From NCBI GenBank assembly GCA_037178855.1, contig JASJZC010000002.1, positions 8,692,501 to 8,756,500 on the forward strand: a stretch of DNA of 64,000 nucleotides, given 5' to 3'. Below are positions 25,671 to 37,185 of the stretch, in pieces; the first letter of the stretch is position 1; each line of letters opens with the position of its first letter. The position numbers were made by a program, and so were the translations under genes. The notes under the pieces were generated by a model. It saw only the letters and a list, made by a program, of their open reading frames with translations. It was not told the DNA's origin and made no database searches. The DNA comes from Oscheius sp. JU75. Lineage: Eukaryota > Nematoda > Chromadorea > Rhabditida > Rhabditidae.

Positions 25671-25746
25671 AGTCACAGCTGAAGGTCACTCGGAGGCGGC
25701 TTTTCCTGCCAGAAAGTCGCCACTATATGCGATTTTGACTATGCAT
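25671..25746. repeat. 76-bp dispersed repeat, copy 1
   Basis: This segment, beginning AGTCACAGCTGAAGGTCACT, is nearly identical to 31827-31902, which is 6 kb away. No coding function or terminal structure is visible. Confidence 0.7.
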
Positions 25747-25949
25747 GTAAAGGCGTTCTTAGAGTCAGATTTGGCATCTGTCCAGCTTAGAACGTAAGCC
25801 TACTCGACCTTGTCCCTCAGGTTGCCATGTCCCGCATGCAATTGAGCTCGCTCTAGCATTGATTACGTGCCAAGCATTAACATTTAAACTTTTACTCCTT
25901 CCAGAGTACACAACTCGGCGGCATCAAGTATCACATTATAGGCTTGCCA

Positions 25950-28900
25950 TCAAGAACTTCGCAGATTTGATTCACAGTCATGTTTAGGGTGAGCTTCATG
26001 TTCTTTTTGCACAATCCATAGAGCCAACTGGTCCACCAGTTGATCTGCATTATCATATAGTTTGGGGATCATCTTGTTAATAATGCCACTTCTTGTTTCA
26101 GTCATTGGAAACTGAATTGTAGCTGGCAGTAGTTTTGTAGTTTCCCTCAACTGTTTCACGCAGTCCACCACACGTTGTACAAAAAAATATAAATTTCTGT
26201 CATTTACCACCGTGGTGTCGTTCATAATTGACCCGTAGTCATTCAGTATTTCCTGCAGCCTAGCACAAGCAAAATCCATCGTGGGGCGTTCGGCAACATC
26301 AGTGGAAAACATGCTAAAAGAACCGAGTTTAAAATGCTGATGTAAATACAGTCCATTTCCAACGAAAAATGGCAGTGAGCCAAATTTTTAAAGGTTTTTC
26401 GAAAACGAAAATCCGGGTCCCATCACGGAGCTCGAAAATTGCGGCGCGAATTCAAAATTTCTTCGACATTTTCAACTTTGCTTATTTCCATATTTCTACC
26501 GTTTCTGGTAATTTTTGTTGATATTTGAAAAGGTCATGGACTGGTTCCCGTTCACATTTTGAGACATTCACTCGTATCGTTGTTTGTTATTTGTTGTTAT
26601 AGAAAAAAAACACTGGAAATACATTACTGAACACAATGGTATTTGTGTTAATCCTTCAGCAAAAAAACCTGACAATGCATCCATGGCGCAATGCCAGGTT
26701 GCGCGGTCTACGAATCGCGGTGTCGGGGGTTCGGATCATTTCGGATCACTGGCTAAAAAAATTATTTGGTTTACTGCCGCTATTCGTTGGAAATGGACTA
26801 TATATGTACTTTGCAGCTAAGGTGGCCAGCTCGGGAAATATTCCGAATATGAAGTTCGAAAGTTTTTTCATATTTTTATCTTCGAAGCCCAAAAGGTTGT
26901 CCATAAAGGCACGCGTCTTCACTGAGTTTAGAAGTTGAAGTACAATGTCACACCAGAATTTGAAGAATGGCAGTCCCACTTTTTCTGGCCTTCTAAAATA
27001 AAATGTATGATTTATCTCTTCTCTTTTGACCATGCCAACTTATAGTCTGTAGGCAGAAGAAAAAAACGAACACACATCCATTAATACTTTCAATAGGCCC
27101 CTTAATTATCTTCTTAACTTATCTCTCTTATTAAACGCAACGGTTTTTGTGATTTTTTTTTGTTTATGTGTGCGTGATCTATTGTCGACACTAAGGAGTT
27201 AGGCACGAGGGACCGGGATCTCGGATACCGCCCAGGTTCAAAATTTTTGTAAGATGCCATTCTGTAGAGAATTTTGTGTTGAGTAAGAATATACAATAAT
27301 ATTTAGGGTACACCTCAGAGGTGTGCGGGAATGGCCAAAATTATTCCCGCGGGAGAAAATTCCCGCACACTTCTGGTACCCCCTACTCCGAAGAAAGTTA
27401 CAGGGCTTTCAATTTTTCGCGCAAAAGTTGGTGTATTGCTAAAAGGCGCCGCCTCCGTCACTGCGCGGTGCCCCATGCGACTCGGGCTCCGCGCCGAGGC
27501 AAACATTCTCTTCTACCGGTTTGAGGTCAGTAAAATGTAAATTTGTAAAGTCCGATGAGCTGAAAAAAATTGCGGTAATTTGAACAAAAGCGTCAGTAAA
27601 ATGGGTGTTTGCCGCGTTTTGATTAAAAATTCAGTGTTCTGTAAGTTGGTGTTCTGCTCAGAGTCGTCACTTAAGCCACGCGATCCGGATTCAATGTGCA
27701 GTGCATTTTTTGCCAAGTTTTTTTGGGCGGCTGTATGAGACCACAAACCAACAAATGTTATGTATTGTCAAAAAGTTGTGAGATAAGGCGACAAATTTGA
27801 CATCCGTGATAGCTGAAAAACTATTGTTGCAATGCACTAACGTCAGTTTTAGGTAGTAGTGCAGCTGCTTGAAACGGGGATGGACTCGTTTAACCCTATA
27901 AACTCGTACAAATTCAATTTTGACGCTCGTGACAATTCTTTGCTTTTTTGAATTTTCGGTTTTTGAATTATCTTGAAATCAAACTAGCAAACTCACAATC
28001 TGGACAGAATGCATAAGATGGTTCTTCCCAAACTGAAGACGTCGGCCTTATTACCGTAATCATGTCCAGCTTCGATCTCAGTGTCTCGGTAACCTGGAGT
28101 TCCTCGCTCAAAAGTATGCTTAACTACATCAGATTCTTTCGGCAGAGTGGTACAGTCAGAAAAGTCACAGATCTTGAGAGTTTTCAGATCAGTGGAAGTA
28201 AAGAGAATGCTGAAACAAAAAATGTCCATCCGTATACACGAAACATGCTTGGCTGGCTTCAAATCCCTGTGAATTATACCAAGATCATGGATATGCTTTA
28301 CGGCTCCAGTTATTTGCTCAATCCAGCTTATTTGACAGGTGGAATATGGACAAATTTCGCTTTTTTCGATCACTGAATTTGATTGAGAAGGAAGACTATC
28401 AAACACTTTGGATAGATACACACCAAACTTGTATGGATAGGTCTCGCAAATCACTATCTACTTTTTAGGTAACTGCTTCTACAGTGTATTTTTTGCATTT
28501 TCATTCCACACAAATGCACACAAGCTACGGTTCTGAAACAAAAAAGAAATCTTTTTTAGCTGGTTTTACCAACATTTTTTCGTTTTTTTTGTCGCAGTAC
28601 CGGGGCATGTATGTATTCGTGCCATGGAATGAGAGAAAATGCTGATAATGATCGTAGAATACCTAAAAAGTAGAAAATAAAAATATTATTTTGCCGCGCG
28701 AGACTCGATTTTCAAAAGTCCCTTTGGTGAGACCTATATTTGTTTGATGTATACTTTCATTTTTGAAGTTTGCGATCGTTTTATACCTTTTTCCAGACTG
28801 CCGCCTGCGCAATATTCGAGAACTACGCCTTTTTGGCCACGAGAGTTGACAGATTTGGCATAAACGCCAAGAAGTTGAACAATGCCTCTATGGCCACTCG

Positions 28901-29236
28901 CCTGAAATCTTTTTTTCTTCGAAATAAACCTGTTGAACCGTTTTCAGATTTCTTATTTCGCTGGTTATGTAATTCTCATATATCTCTTTATCATCCCTGT
29001 ATTCATACTGTTTCACTGCGACCAGCTCTCTAAATGACTTTGAAGAATAAGTTTTTCTCACCAACCCGCTCTGAATTATTCTCGCCTTTCTGACATAGCC
29101 TTGGCTTCCTTCTCCAAGATCCTCACCGATTCTTATGTCTATTCCTTCGACAAAGACTTTCAAGCCATCCTGAACCATGAGTGAAGATGAATGCTTCAAA
29201 ACTCACGAATATATCTTCAGTAGGAGATGCCAGCAT
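25950..29236 (-). CDS. Divergent protein kinase-like gene, copy 2
   Basis: Exons (minus): 29207-29236, 28930-29169, 28787-28901, 28422-28457, 28240-28372, 27997-28209, 26810-26992, 25950-26313. All phases agree, giving about 437 residues. It begins MLASPTEDIF. The N-lobe has GEGSQGYV, VAVKQY and a hinge-like [29 protein letters not shown] follows, but the usual asparagine is missing and the strand after it is ILFTSTDLKTLKI. DFG is DFS, followed by ERGTPGYRDTEIE in place of the APE segment. The C-lobe keeps KADVFSLGRTI and ERPTMDFA, then a helical tail of about 90 residues. The regulatory lysine and HRD aspartate remain, so weak activity is possible; it could also be a pseudokinase. Intron 7 is enlarged by a MITE (26350-26799). 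I know no close named family; the fold resembles tyrosine-kinase-like or IRE1-like Ser/Thr kinases. Confidence 0.8.
26350..26799. mobile_element. MITE family 1, copy in kinase intron
   Basis: The terminal inverted repeats are about 35 bp. The left end begins AGTCCATTTCCAACGA and the right end is its inverse, TCGTTGGAAATGGACT. The element has no open frame of note and accounts for almost all of this 496-bp intron; the same intron in copy 1 is 44 nt. Relatives lie at 33213-33690 and 36871-37127. Confidence 0.85.
27321..27370. repeat. Perfect 12-bp inverted repeat (hairpin)
   Basis: GTGTGCGGGAAT and its exact inverse ATTCCCGCACAC close a 26-base loop. It lies in kinase copy 2's intron 6. A GC-rich stretch follows (to about 27510) whose TGGTGTATTGCTAA motif recurs in the aldehyde dehydrogenase intron at 45435 and 45572. 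It may be the end of a small dispersed repeat. Confidence 0.5.
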
Positions 29237-29898
29237 GTCGGAACGAGTTGTAATTAGAGGAGCTCGGGGGCAAGTATTGGTGACAATCGTTATCAGAGCA
29301 AAAAACGGCTAGAGTCTAATCAATAGGCAATGACTGTACGCGAGGTTTTATAATAATCTGTATCCACAGCGAAAAATGCTTTATAAATGACAAGAGTGGG
29401 ATTCGGGCCAAGAGGGGCCCGGTAAAAACAGCGAATGCACTGCTTCTATCGTTTCTCAAAAAGTATAAGCAAAGCTATGATCATTTTGAGCTAAGGCCAG
29501 CAGAATAAAAGACACTCCCTAAACTTTATGCATTAAACTCTGTAACAGTTTATTTAGTTATCAATGGTCATTCAATAGTATCATGAGATAACATCGGATA
29601 TTTTTTGAACAGTATCAAAAATTGTTTCGGGTTCGGCGTCGCATCCAAACGCTATTTGTATACTGATACTGATGCAATTCGGATAGTAAACCCACGAATT
29701 TTCAAAATGAACCACACAGCAGCATTTTTATATGAAGACGGCAGAAATTTTTTTAGAAATGTCCGTGTTCAATTCCAATTCCAACTGCAACATAAATTCG
29801 GAATCAGCTCGAGGAAATCTATTGTTTGAGATCTACTTCATTTTGTTTTAGCGTGATTGAAGTTCTCCAATCTCATTGTACCCACAATTTAAAGTTAC

Positions 29899-30148
29899 TT
29901 TCTTCGGTATTAAAAACCCTTGTAAAAAATATTTACAGACCCAACGGAATATCTCGACGTGTCGAATTCAGAAGCGTCAAAACTATAAACGCACTAACTC
30001 GATAAGAAAGAACTCTAAATACCGTCTGCCTTTATAGTTTTGACGCTTCTGAATTCGACATGGTCGAGACCTTTTTGTTTACCTAGGGCAGAAGGATAAT
30101 CCGTTGGGTCTGTAAATTTTTTTACAAGGGTTTATAATACCGAAGAAA
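29899..30148. mobile_element. 250-bp palindromic element (foldback/MITE)
   Basis: The outer arms, beginning TTCTTCGGTATTAAAAACCC, are repeated inverted at the right end. A second inner pair, GAATTCAGAAGCGTCAAAAC and its inverse, flanks a centre at about 30020. Nearly the whole element can fold on itself. There is no coding potential. Such foldback structures are typical of MITEs. Confidence 0.85.
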
Positions 30149-31826
30149 AAGATTTGAAAGATTTTTTTTTAAATGCAGTTTTGGCTCTACAGCTAACACA
30201 CTGGGGTGCCTTTATAGTTATGACGCGCACTGTACATTTCACTTAAAACCGATTCCATCACGGCTGTTGTACTCTACTCTAGCTCCACAACCTGTCTCAT
30301 AACCGCGTAGCATCACATATCCGCCCGGCTTCGACGTTTTTACCGAAAAAGACGACCAGTTGAGTTATCCAAATCAGGGGAGAAGACCGGTCCTTTCCCG
30401 GGCACCGTTGCGTCACAACGGTTCGCCACCATTAGCACGCAGGTGATCTTCCGGTCAGCAGTTTTGCTTTTATGCCTGCGTTTTGTTTTTGTTTTTTTTT
30501 GTAGTTAAAATTGCAGCCAGTTTGCCTCCCCGTACCATGTCAAGAACCACTTCCCTTTTCACACCATGCAAACCGTGGCAAAGTAATTGCCTCTCATTTG
30601 ACAAATTGAACAGCAGCAAAAAAAGTCAGCGTCTCTCATGACAGCAGCAGAGAGTGTCACTTTCACGCCTGCAATTGCCGGAAAGTAGGGAAAATGTATT
30701 GTCCACACTTTTTGAAAAACTTTCACCTGGTGTTCACAAACTTATTGTCAGCCTGTTAAAATTAGGTTAATGGAGAAGATTGTAGTAAACTCCCGTCAAT
30801 GACCTGCGCTACGTAAAATCTAATTTTCGAATCGAAGTTCCGATTTTTTGGGTTTGAAATGTTTTGCAAAGTACTAAATCAGATCGAAATGTACAATGTT
30901 GCAGAACATCCCAACCTTCAAATACTCCATGTCCATAAGGAAAAGCACTCGTTTAGTTTCAGAGCAGTGAAAAATGACGACGACCGGTCTGGAACCTCTC
31001 AAATGAGGCAATACAGGCGAGACACTTCGTACATTAGACATGACAGTTTGCGAGAGACAGATATCCTTCTCGGCTGACTTGAGATGGCTATCTTGCGCGG
31101 GGTAGCAAACGCTCAGAGATATCTCCCCGACCGACCGCAATTTATTGATTCTTCTCCCAATTCCACAATCTTTTTGACCATTTCGTGCCCGCTAATTCCT
31201 TGAAGCATCCGGCTGTGTGCTTGATGAACACGCTCCCGACCCTAAGGGGCACTGCCAGTGGAGATACCTGGCCGAAAACCCGTTCCAGTGGACAGCAACT
31301 GTGCTTCTGCTTTTGGGCAACATTATACTTTGTCTCTGTCTCTGTCTCTCTATCTGCCAAAGCTAGCTAAACCAGCGCACTCTGCCTGCATCATACAAAA
31401 AAGGCATTGGCGAGATTTGCGACTGGTTTTATCTGTTGTTGAAGCACCCGATCGCTACTGCACCTTTTTTGTTGCACATCTCGTCAAATGTTTGCCACAA
31501 TAATATGACTACAAACAGCAGTACTGTCCTTGTTCTTTTATCCTTTAGATCTCAAACAATTGTGATAGCTCAGAGAAACAGATTATTAGTTTTCAGTAGG
31601 TACTGGTAGCATTGTACCACTCATACTTGAACCTTTTGCGCCTCACCTCTCGCCTCCATCGTACGAAAAGTACGATAATCCGTAACCCTCGTTGTGTAAG
31701 AACCTATCCTTTTCGGTCCAAACCAGTTCTCCCGTTCTTTTCAACATCTGCCATCCTCAGGGCCAATGACCCGTGGGTGACTACGAGTCCCGCGCGCTGT
31801 TTCGCACTTTCAGCTCTCCTACACAC

Positions 31827-31902
31827 AGTCACAGCTGGAGGTCACTCGGAGGCGACTTTTCCTGCCAGAAAGTCGCCACTATATGCGATTTTGACTATGC
31901 AT
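31827..31902. repeat. 76-bp dispersed repeat, copy 2
   Basis: This is the partner of 25671-25746, in the same orientation, with only a few mismatches. The sequence on both sides is otherwise unrelated, apart from a short TCCTTTTCGGTCC motif upstream of both. Confidence 0.7.
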
Positions 31903-31980
31903 AATGGGCTTCCTCAAGGCGCTCGTCCTACTTTTTCAAACCTCAGAATTCAACTGGGTATAACTTAAAAACAAAAAGAC

Positions 31981-32290
31981 ATCTCTCTGCCTTTCTGTCC
32001 CCCTGTCTCTCTGTCTCTGTCCCTCGCAGTCTCTCTCTATCTCTCTGTCTTGCTGTCCTTATGTTTCTCTGCCTTCCTTTCTCTCTGTATTCCAGTCTCT
32101 CTGTCTCTCGCAGTCTCTTTGCCTGGCCGTTCTTCGATTTCTCTACCTCTATGTCTTTCTGTCTCCGTGTCCCCCTGTTTCTCTGTCAGTCTGGACCTGT
32201 CTCTCTGTCTCTTTCATTCTCTCCCTCTCTGTTCTTCTCTCTGTCTGTCTCTCTGGCCCTCAGTCTCTCTGTCTCTGTTTTCTTTCCGCA
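31981..32290. repeat. Long CT-rich TCTCTGTC tract
   Basis: About 300 bp built from irregular repeats of CTCTCTGTCT. It is one of the longest of many such tracts in the window. Others are at 4973-5115, 17950-18135 (as GA), 25131-25224, 25385-25560, 39510-39640, 55190-55345 (as GA) and 61440-61520. Open frames across it are artefacts of low complexity. Confidence 0.85.
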
Positions 32291-33212
32291 GGAACCGGAC
32301 ACTCTTGCTTCTGATAGGCGAACTTAGGCGTAACCACAAATGGTATGCTTTCGTCACAGAAGAAATACCTCGGTCCCGGTCAGCCAATCCATCATGCCGT
32401 TTTTCAAACTCTTTCCTTGTTGACCTTCGCAACAACTCGTCTCCCAGCTCTGTCGTCATTTCCGCACTGACTCTTGAATTTCAGAATGACAGCAAAGTGG
32501 ATCCTCCTCGGATTGGTGACTCTAGCAGCAGGAAAGCTAGTAATTTGGCCGGACGTCACCAACGAGGATGGGCATCTGGACAAGGCTGGACCGAAGGACT
32601 GGAGAGACAAGAACTGGGGACAATGGTGCCGAAACTTCACCAGGCATTTGTAGGTTTTGCAGAAACATAAAAACAGGGACAACAAGACAGGGAGACAGAG
32701 AGATAGAGAAAGATATATACAGAGATTTTCAGACACACTCAATGTCCCGAAGCATCCCTCTTCCATGAGTACAATTGTTGCGGCCCCCACGGAACAGACT
32801 GTTGTTTTTCAATCCAAGGATGGGTCAGTTCTAGTCACTTGCCTAAAAAAACTTTATATTCAGCTCATGGTAGTCGGGTCCATATCGACTGTCACGACTT
32901 CTCTCATTTTCATCTTCTACTTTCTTCTAAAACTGCAGTTGATATGCGTCGAGCATGTCTACCCGCCGAAAGTTATCAATTTGAAATAGTTCTTCAGAGC
33001 CTTTGAATAATTGTACGGGTCCCCGGTTCCCTCCTCTTTTTCCATACCCTCTAGCCACATGTACGGGTCGACATTTCAACTTTCATTCAAATCGGTCTCC
33101 GTTTTGTAATATATATAAAAAAAGGTCATCTCTCTTACACTAAAGCGTAACGGTGTCGTCCGTACGCACCGCGGCCGAAGGCCGAGAAGCGGCTCAATTG
33201 CGCACCATACAT

Positions 33213-33690
33213 AGTCATTTCCAACGAATAGCGGCACCTCACTTTGAACGCCCGAAGCTCGGCGTTCGCGCACGAAGAAGAAATTTTCCCATTTTTCATT
33301 ATTCACCATCTTCCCAGCATCTTTTTACTATTCTGTTGTTATCGTATTCATGTAAAAGACATGTAAAAACCTACTTGTCACCAAAATTATGTGAAAACCC
33401 CAAGATTTAGGCAAATTGAGCTTCAAACGGCTATTTTCCAGCCGAAGACGTTTATGCGTTCTTTATACTATAATTTTTCACCTTTTTCTTGGCATCATGT
33501 AGGTATTTACACACGCAGAATTCGAAAATAAGGTCAGAATTACGAAAAGGAAACTGAAAACACACGAAAATTCAATTAGATAAATTGGCTTTTTGTCGGC
33601 GCGTAAGTCGCGGCAGGACCCAAATTTTCAAAGACAAACGAAAAACCTTTAAACAATTGCCTCACTGCCGCTATTCGCTGGAAACAGACT
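33213..33690. mobile_element. MITE family 1, third copy (diverged)
   Basis: The left end has CCAACGAATAGCGGCA and the right end its inverse TGCCGCTATTCGCTGG, matching the terminal repeats of 26350-26799 and 36871-37127. The interior is diverged. It sits directly before a tRNA-like sequence and the retrotransposon. Confidence 0.7.
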
Positions 33691-33746
33691 ATAGCTCAGT
33701 GGTTAGCGCGTTCAACTATAAGTTTGAGCGATATAGGTTCGGTATG
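33691..33746 (+). repeat. tRNA-derived fragment between MITE and retrotransposon
   Basis: The stretch has an A-box-like TAGCTCAGTGGTTAGCGCG and a B-box-like ATAGGTTCG at tRNA spacing. No 3' half of an acceptor stem is present. It is probably a SINE remnant. Confidence 0.55.
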
Positions 33747-33749
33747 CAG

Positions 33750-34931
33750 AAAACTTTGGATGAAAACCAACCACCTGAGCAGGCCGGCTTCAGAAAGTCC
33801 TTCTCTACTACGGACCACGTCCAAGTTATGAATGAGCTGATAGAAAGAGCCGTTGAGTACAACTTTCCGCTCTACATCGCCTTTATCGACTACTCCAAAG
33901 CATTTGACTCCATTGAACATGGAGCCCTTTGGAATGCCCTCAATCGACAAGGTGTGCCGGCGAAGATGATCCGCGTCCTCCAGCTCGTCTACAACTCAAC
34001 CAAGATCTATGTGCGAGTATGCGGCAAACAAGTGGAAGTTAACATGCAAAGAGGTGTACTACAAGGAGACACAGTTTCGCCTTCTCTATTCACAGCGGTC
34101 ACCGAAGATGTATTCCGAACTCTGGACTGGGATGGACTCGGAGTCGAGGTCAACGGACGATTTCTGCAAAACATCCGATACGCCGACGACACAGTCCTTT
34201 TCTCACATACGGCCGAAGAACTCGAGAAGATGCTAGTGGACCTAGCTCAGCGGAGCTCAGAAGTAGGCCTTACTCTGAACTGTCAAAAGACCAAGCTGAT
34301 GACCAACTGCAACCACACTCCAATCACAGTCAATGGCCAGCCTGTTCCGTACTGCCAGGACTATATCTACCTAGGATCCAGGGTCTCATTCGACAGGAAT
34401 ACATCTCTTGAAGTCAACAGAAGGATCCGCTCAGGTTGGTCTGCGTACAACAAATACTACGATCTCTTCACTAACCGAAGAATTCATCTTAAACAAAAGA
34501 GAAGATTGTACAAGATGTGTGTCGAACCATGTCTACTATACGCATCAGAAACCTGGAGACACCGAGAAAAGGATCTTATGAAGTTGAAAACAGCACAACG
34601 AAAGATGATGAGAAGAATGGTTGGAGTAACTCTCCTCGACAGACGAACTAATGAATGGCTCGAAGAAACCGTCAAACTACCAAATATTAGAATAGAATGG
34701 GTGAAGAGGAAGTGGAACTGGGCCAGGAAGATAGCGAATATGAACGACGATAGATGGACAAAATGCCTCTCAGAATGGAGACCGTGGAGGAGAAGAAGAA
34801 TGTCTGGTAGACCAAAGTCCAGATGGAGGGACGAATTCACAGCTCAGTTAGGAGAAGTATGGATGAGAACTGCGCGAATGAGCACCGATGTTTGGAAGAC
34901 TAGCATGTTGCGACATATAGAAAGTATATGA
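33750..34931 (+). mobile_element. 5'-truncated non-LTR retrotransposon reverse transcriptase
   Basis: An uninterrupted frame encodes the reverse transcriptase and C-terminal part of a LINE-type element. Landmarks are QAGFRKSFSTTDH, the FIDYSKAFDS motif, QGDTVSPSLF, the YADD catalytic pair, GLTLNCQKTK, LGSRVSFD and a C-terminal WARKIANM-DDRW region. This arrangement is common in RTE/endonuclease-reverse transcriptase elements of nematodes and other animals. The endonuclease and early reverse transcriptase motifs are missing, so the copy is truncated, as LINE copies usually are. The open frame extends upstream to 33585, but that part is MITE and tRNA-like sequence. The reading frame has no stops or shifts, so insertion may be recent. 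The 3' end is followed by an AT-rich stretch, not a clear poly(A). Confidence 0.9.
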
Positions 34932-35010
34932 TAATTGCAAATTAAATCTTAAGGTTCGGTATCCAAATGCGTTTTTTTTTGTTTTTGATAACTCAGTATA
35001 TCACAATTAA

Positions 35011-35215
35011 ACATCTATCTCTCTACTACTAAAGCGCAATGGTGTCTGTCTGTCCGAACGTGCGTCATGTCAAGGAGTTGAGTTGACAAGTCAGCTCTGA
35101 CAGCGAACTTCTGCTATTTGGGAAGCGGCGCAGGTGCCTGTTTTCAATACAAAATCAAAACAAAAGGATGACGAAGCCATCATAGACGGCTAGTGTTAGT
35201 TTAAAAAATAGTGAT
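35011..35215. repeat. Helitron-like dispersed repeat, copy 1
   Basis: It begins ATCTCTCTACTACTAAAGCG followed by TGTCTGTCTGTCCG and is similar over about 190 bp to 60121-60310. A shorter piece lies at 33130-33185. Openings of this sort are seen in non-autonomous Helitrons, but I cannot define the 3' hairpin and CTRR end, so the class is tentative. Confidence 0.45.
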
Positions 35216-35402
35216 ACAATAAAATCTTATGTCTCTGTCTCCCTTCCTCTATGTCTCTCTATCACTCCGACTCTGTCACATGAACGAATCTGTCTCAAGT
35301 TTCGACCTGGAGCAATTAATCCATTTGTTTCTGCCCGTCCAGTCTCGCTAGGTTGCCTGGGCAACCTAGCAATCTAATCACAACGTCATTATTGTATGCT
35401 CC

Positions 35403-36038
35403 ATGTCAGCTGCTTGGAAAGGTCTGCATATCCTTCCGACCTCTCCAACGGCAGAGAAGAAACCGACTCGCGTTTGTGCCGTCGTCGATGACCCATTTTA
35501 TGACGAGGAACCTTCAGATAGTGAAGAGACAGAAGAAGAGGGAGTCCTATATGAGGACAGATACCTCAGGGTAAGGGTTTGTTTTCTGTTTAAAACAATA
35601 TGTTATTTTAGCTTTCAAACAAGTCTCTGACCCTGAAGTGCTACTATTTTCCGAGCGGGAAGGAGAAGAAAGTTGCCATTTATTCAATAGACTCGATTGA
35701 GAGACGAGAGGATGGCTTGACTCCTTGGGGAACAGTAGACGCAAAGGTTTGGTGGTGCTACGACTATTTGAGGTAAGTCTCTGTCTCTGTCCCTCTCAAA
35801 CTCATGTTCCAGAGGCCGACGTACCCAGTCTGACTGCTATTTTGTCCTAAGCTGTCACGAAAAGTTCCTCAAAGGTTTCACCTGCAAACGACCCTTCTCC
35901 TTCTGGACCCATCTGTCAAAGCTGCGAGGTGACCTGACCCGAAATCAGGATCCTCCCATGCGGTATTCTCTCTGTTCGACAAAAGTGAGCTCGAGTTTAT
36001 CAGAGGATTCATTAATTATCGACTGTGTCACGGAATGA
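35403..36038 (+). CDS. Small unrecognised protein, possibly with a PH-like fold (184 residues)
   Basis: Three exons in consistent phase: 35403-35570, 35612-35772, 35813-36038. The N-terminal 55 residues are probably disordered and end in an acidic patch (YDEEPSDSEETEEEGVLYED). Then comes a strand-rich segment, SLTLKCYYFPSGKEKKVAIY, with IDSIERRED, KVWWCYDYLRG and CYFVLSCHEKFLKGF. The pattern of a basic loop between two strands, then a WW-containing strand and an aromatic end, looks like the small PH-like domains found in many short animal and nematode proteins. No membrane or signal segment is seen. I cannot name the family. The start is the first in-frame ATG; an earlier exon is possible. 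Confidence 0.65.
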
Positions 36039-36870
36039 AGCTCTAGACCATTGTTGGGGATATTCTACAACTACTATACATTGGCGCCCCATTTTCGGGT
36101 CAAAGACGCGATATTTGTCATTTATGACGTTAAAGACGGTTATAAAAGGTGCGTCGACTACAAAATATAGACTAGATGGGTGTCTGGACGCCAGTCTGGG
36201 ACAGAGGTACCAGTACTTCCTCGTCATCGTACATGAAGACACTGTTTGACACTGAAAATCGCCGAATTTGTCCTTCCTGGGAGGTCCTACTTGATCCAGA
36301 TCCTGGGGAATGGGAGAGACGAGTAGGACGCTGACTGGTGGAGATGGTCTTCCTGGAAAGGAACACAAACTCTGGGTATAGTCTGTAGGTTTTTATCTCT
36401 GACTCTCTAGTTTGTAGGTATACTGACAGAGGAGATAGGAATGAGATAAGAGAGATAGTCACTCCAGTTTTCTTCTTGCTACCAAACCATCTACGGGATT
36501 CCTTGCGCATTTTTTTCCTATCTCTAGAGTCATTTGAGTGGAACAGAAAGACTGGAAGACAGAGAGAAAGAGACAAAGAGAGAAAGAGAAAGATTCGCTC
36601 AATCTCCTTATTAATTTCTACTCTCGATTGCTCTGCCTGGCTACTTTTACTCATTTTAAGTGTAAACGGAGGTCAGATTCGTAATCAGCGCCCTCGAAAA
36701 CCCAAGAGTTTGAAAAACGAAAATTTTTCGTCATGGCGAGAATCGAACGAGCAACCCTCGAAAGCGTTTGAACTCTGAGTTGAACTGTAAAATGTTAACC
36801 ATCATATCCCTGCAGACGGCGTCCCCATACCGTCTCAGAATAATCTTCTCACTCTTGGCCGAAAGGTTAT

Positions 36871-37127
36871 AGTCCATTTCCAACGAATAGCGGCAGAGGG
36901 CCAATTTTTTAAAGGTTTTTCGAAAACGAAAATTCGGACCCCATCACGGATCTCGAAAAATGCGGCGCGAATTCCAAAATTTCTTCGATATTTTTCCAAT
37001 TTGCTTGTTTTCATATATATTTTGTGGTTGTTATTTTATCGTTATGCTTTCCAAGCAAAACAGAAACTTCTTTTTTGCATGTTCACTCTCGATTTGGCTT
37101 ACTGCCGCTATTTGTTGGAAATAGACT
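36871..37127. mobile_element. MITE family 1, copy 2
   Basis: The ends AGTCCATTTCCAACGAATAG and CTGCCGCTATTTGTTGGAAA are inverted copies. The first 140 bases run parallel to the MITE in the kinase intron, including a shared TTTTTCGAAAACGAAAATCC-like block. It is shorter than that copy. Confidence 0.85.
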
Positions 37128-37185
37128 ATAGCACACTCGTCTAGTGTCTAAAGGTCCTGGGGCTCGATTCCGGTCAGAGCCAAAT
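37128..37185 (+). repeat. tRNA-derived remnant next to MITE
   Basis: The B-box-like GGCTCGATTCC lies downstream of a weak A-box-like segment, directly after the MITE's right end. The copy at 33691 is in the same position relative to its MITE, so the MITE family may have a tRNA-derived tail or prefer such targets. Confidence 0.45.

Larger units (their letters stand above)
29237..33750. other. Gene-free, repeat-rich region
   Basis: I see no convincing exon on either strand over 4.5 kb. It contains the duplicated kinase 5' flank (to about 29640), a 250-bp palindrome, the 76-bp repeat, a 300-bp CT-rich tract at 31981-32290, and a MITE adjoining the retrotransposon. The longer open frames here are translations of CT-rich sequence. 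Confidence 0.55.

Noticed and set aside
32050-32670. Open frame of 206 codons
   Set aside because: The first 80 codons are low-complexity Leu/Ser/Pro from a CT-rich tract and the rest has no domain or splice support.
33585-33749. N-terminal part of the reverse transcriptase frame
   Set aside because: This part is MITE and tRNA-like sequence that happens to be open; reverse transcriptase similarity starts at about 33750.
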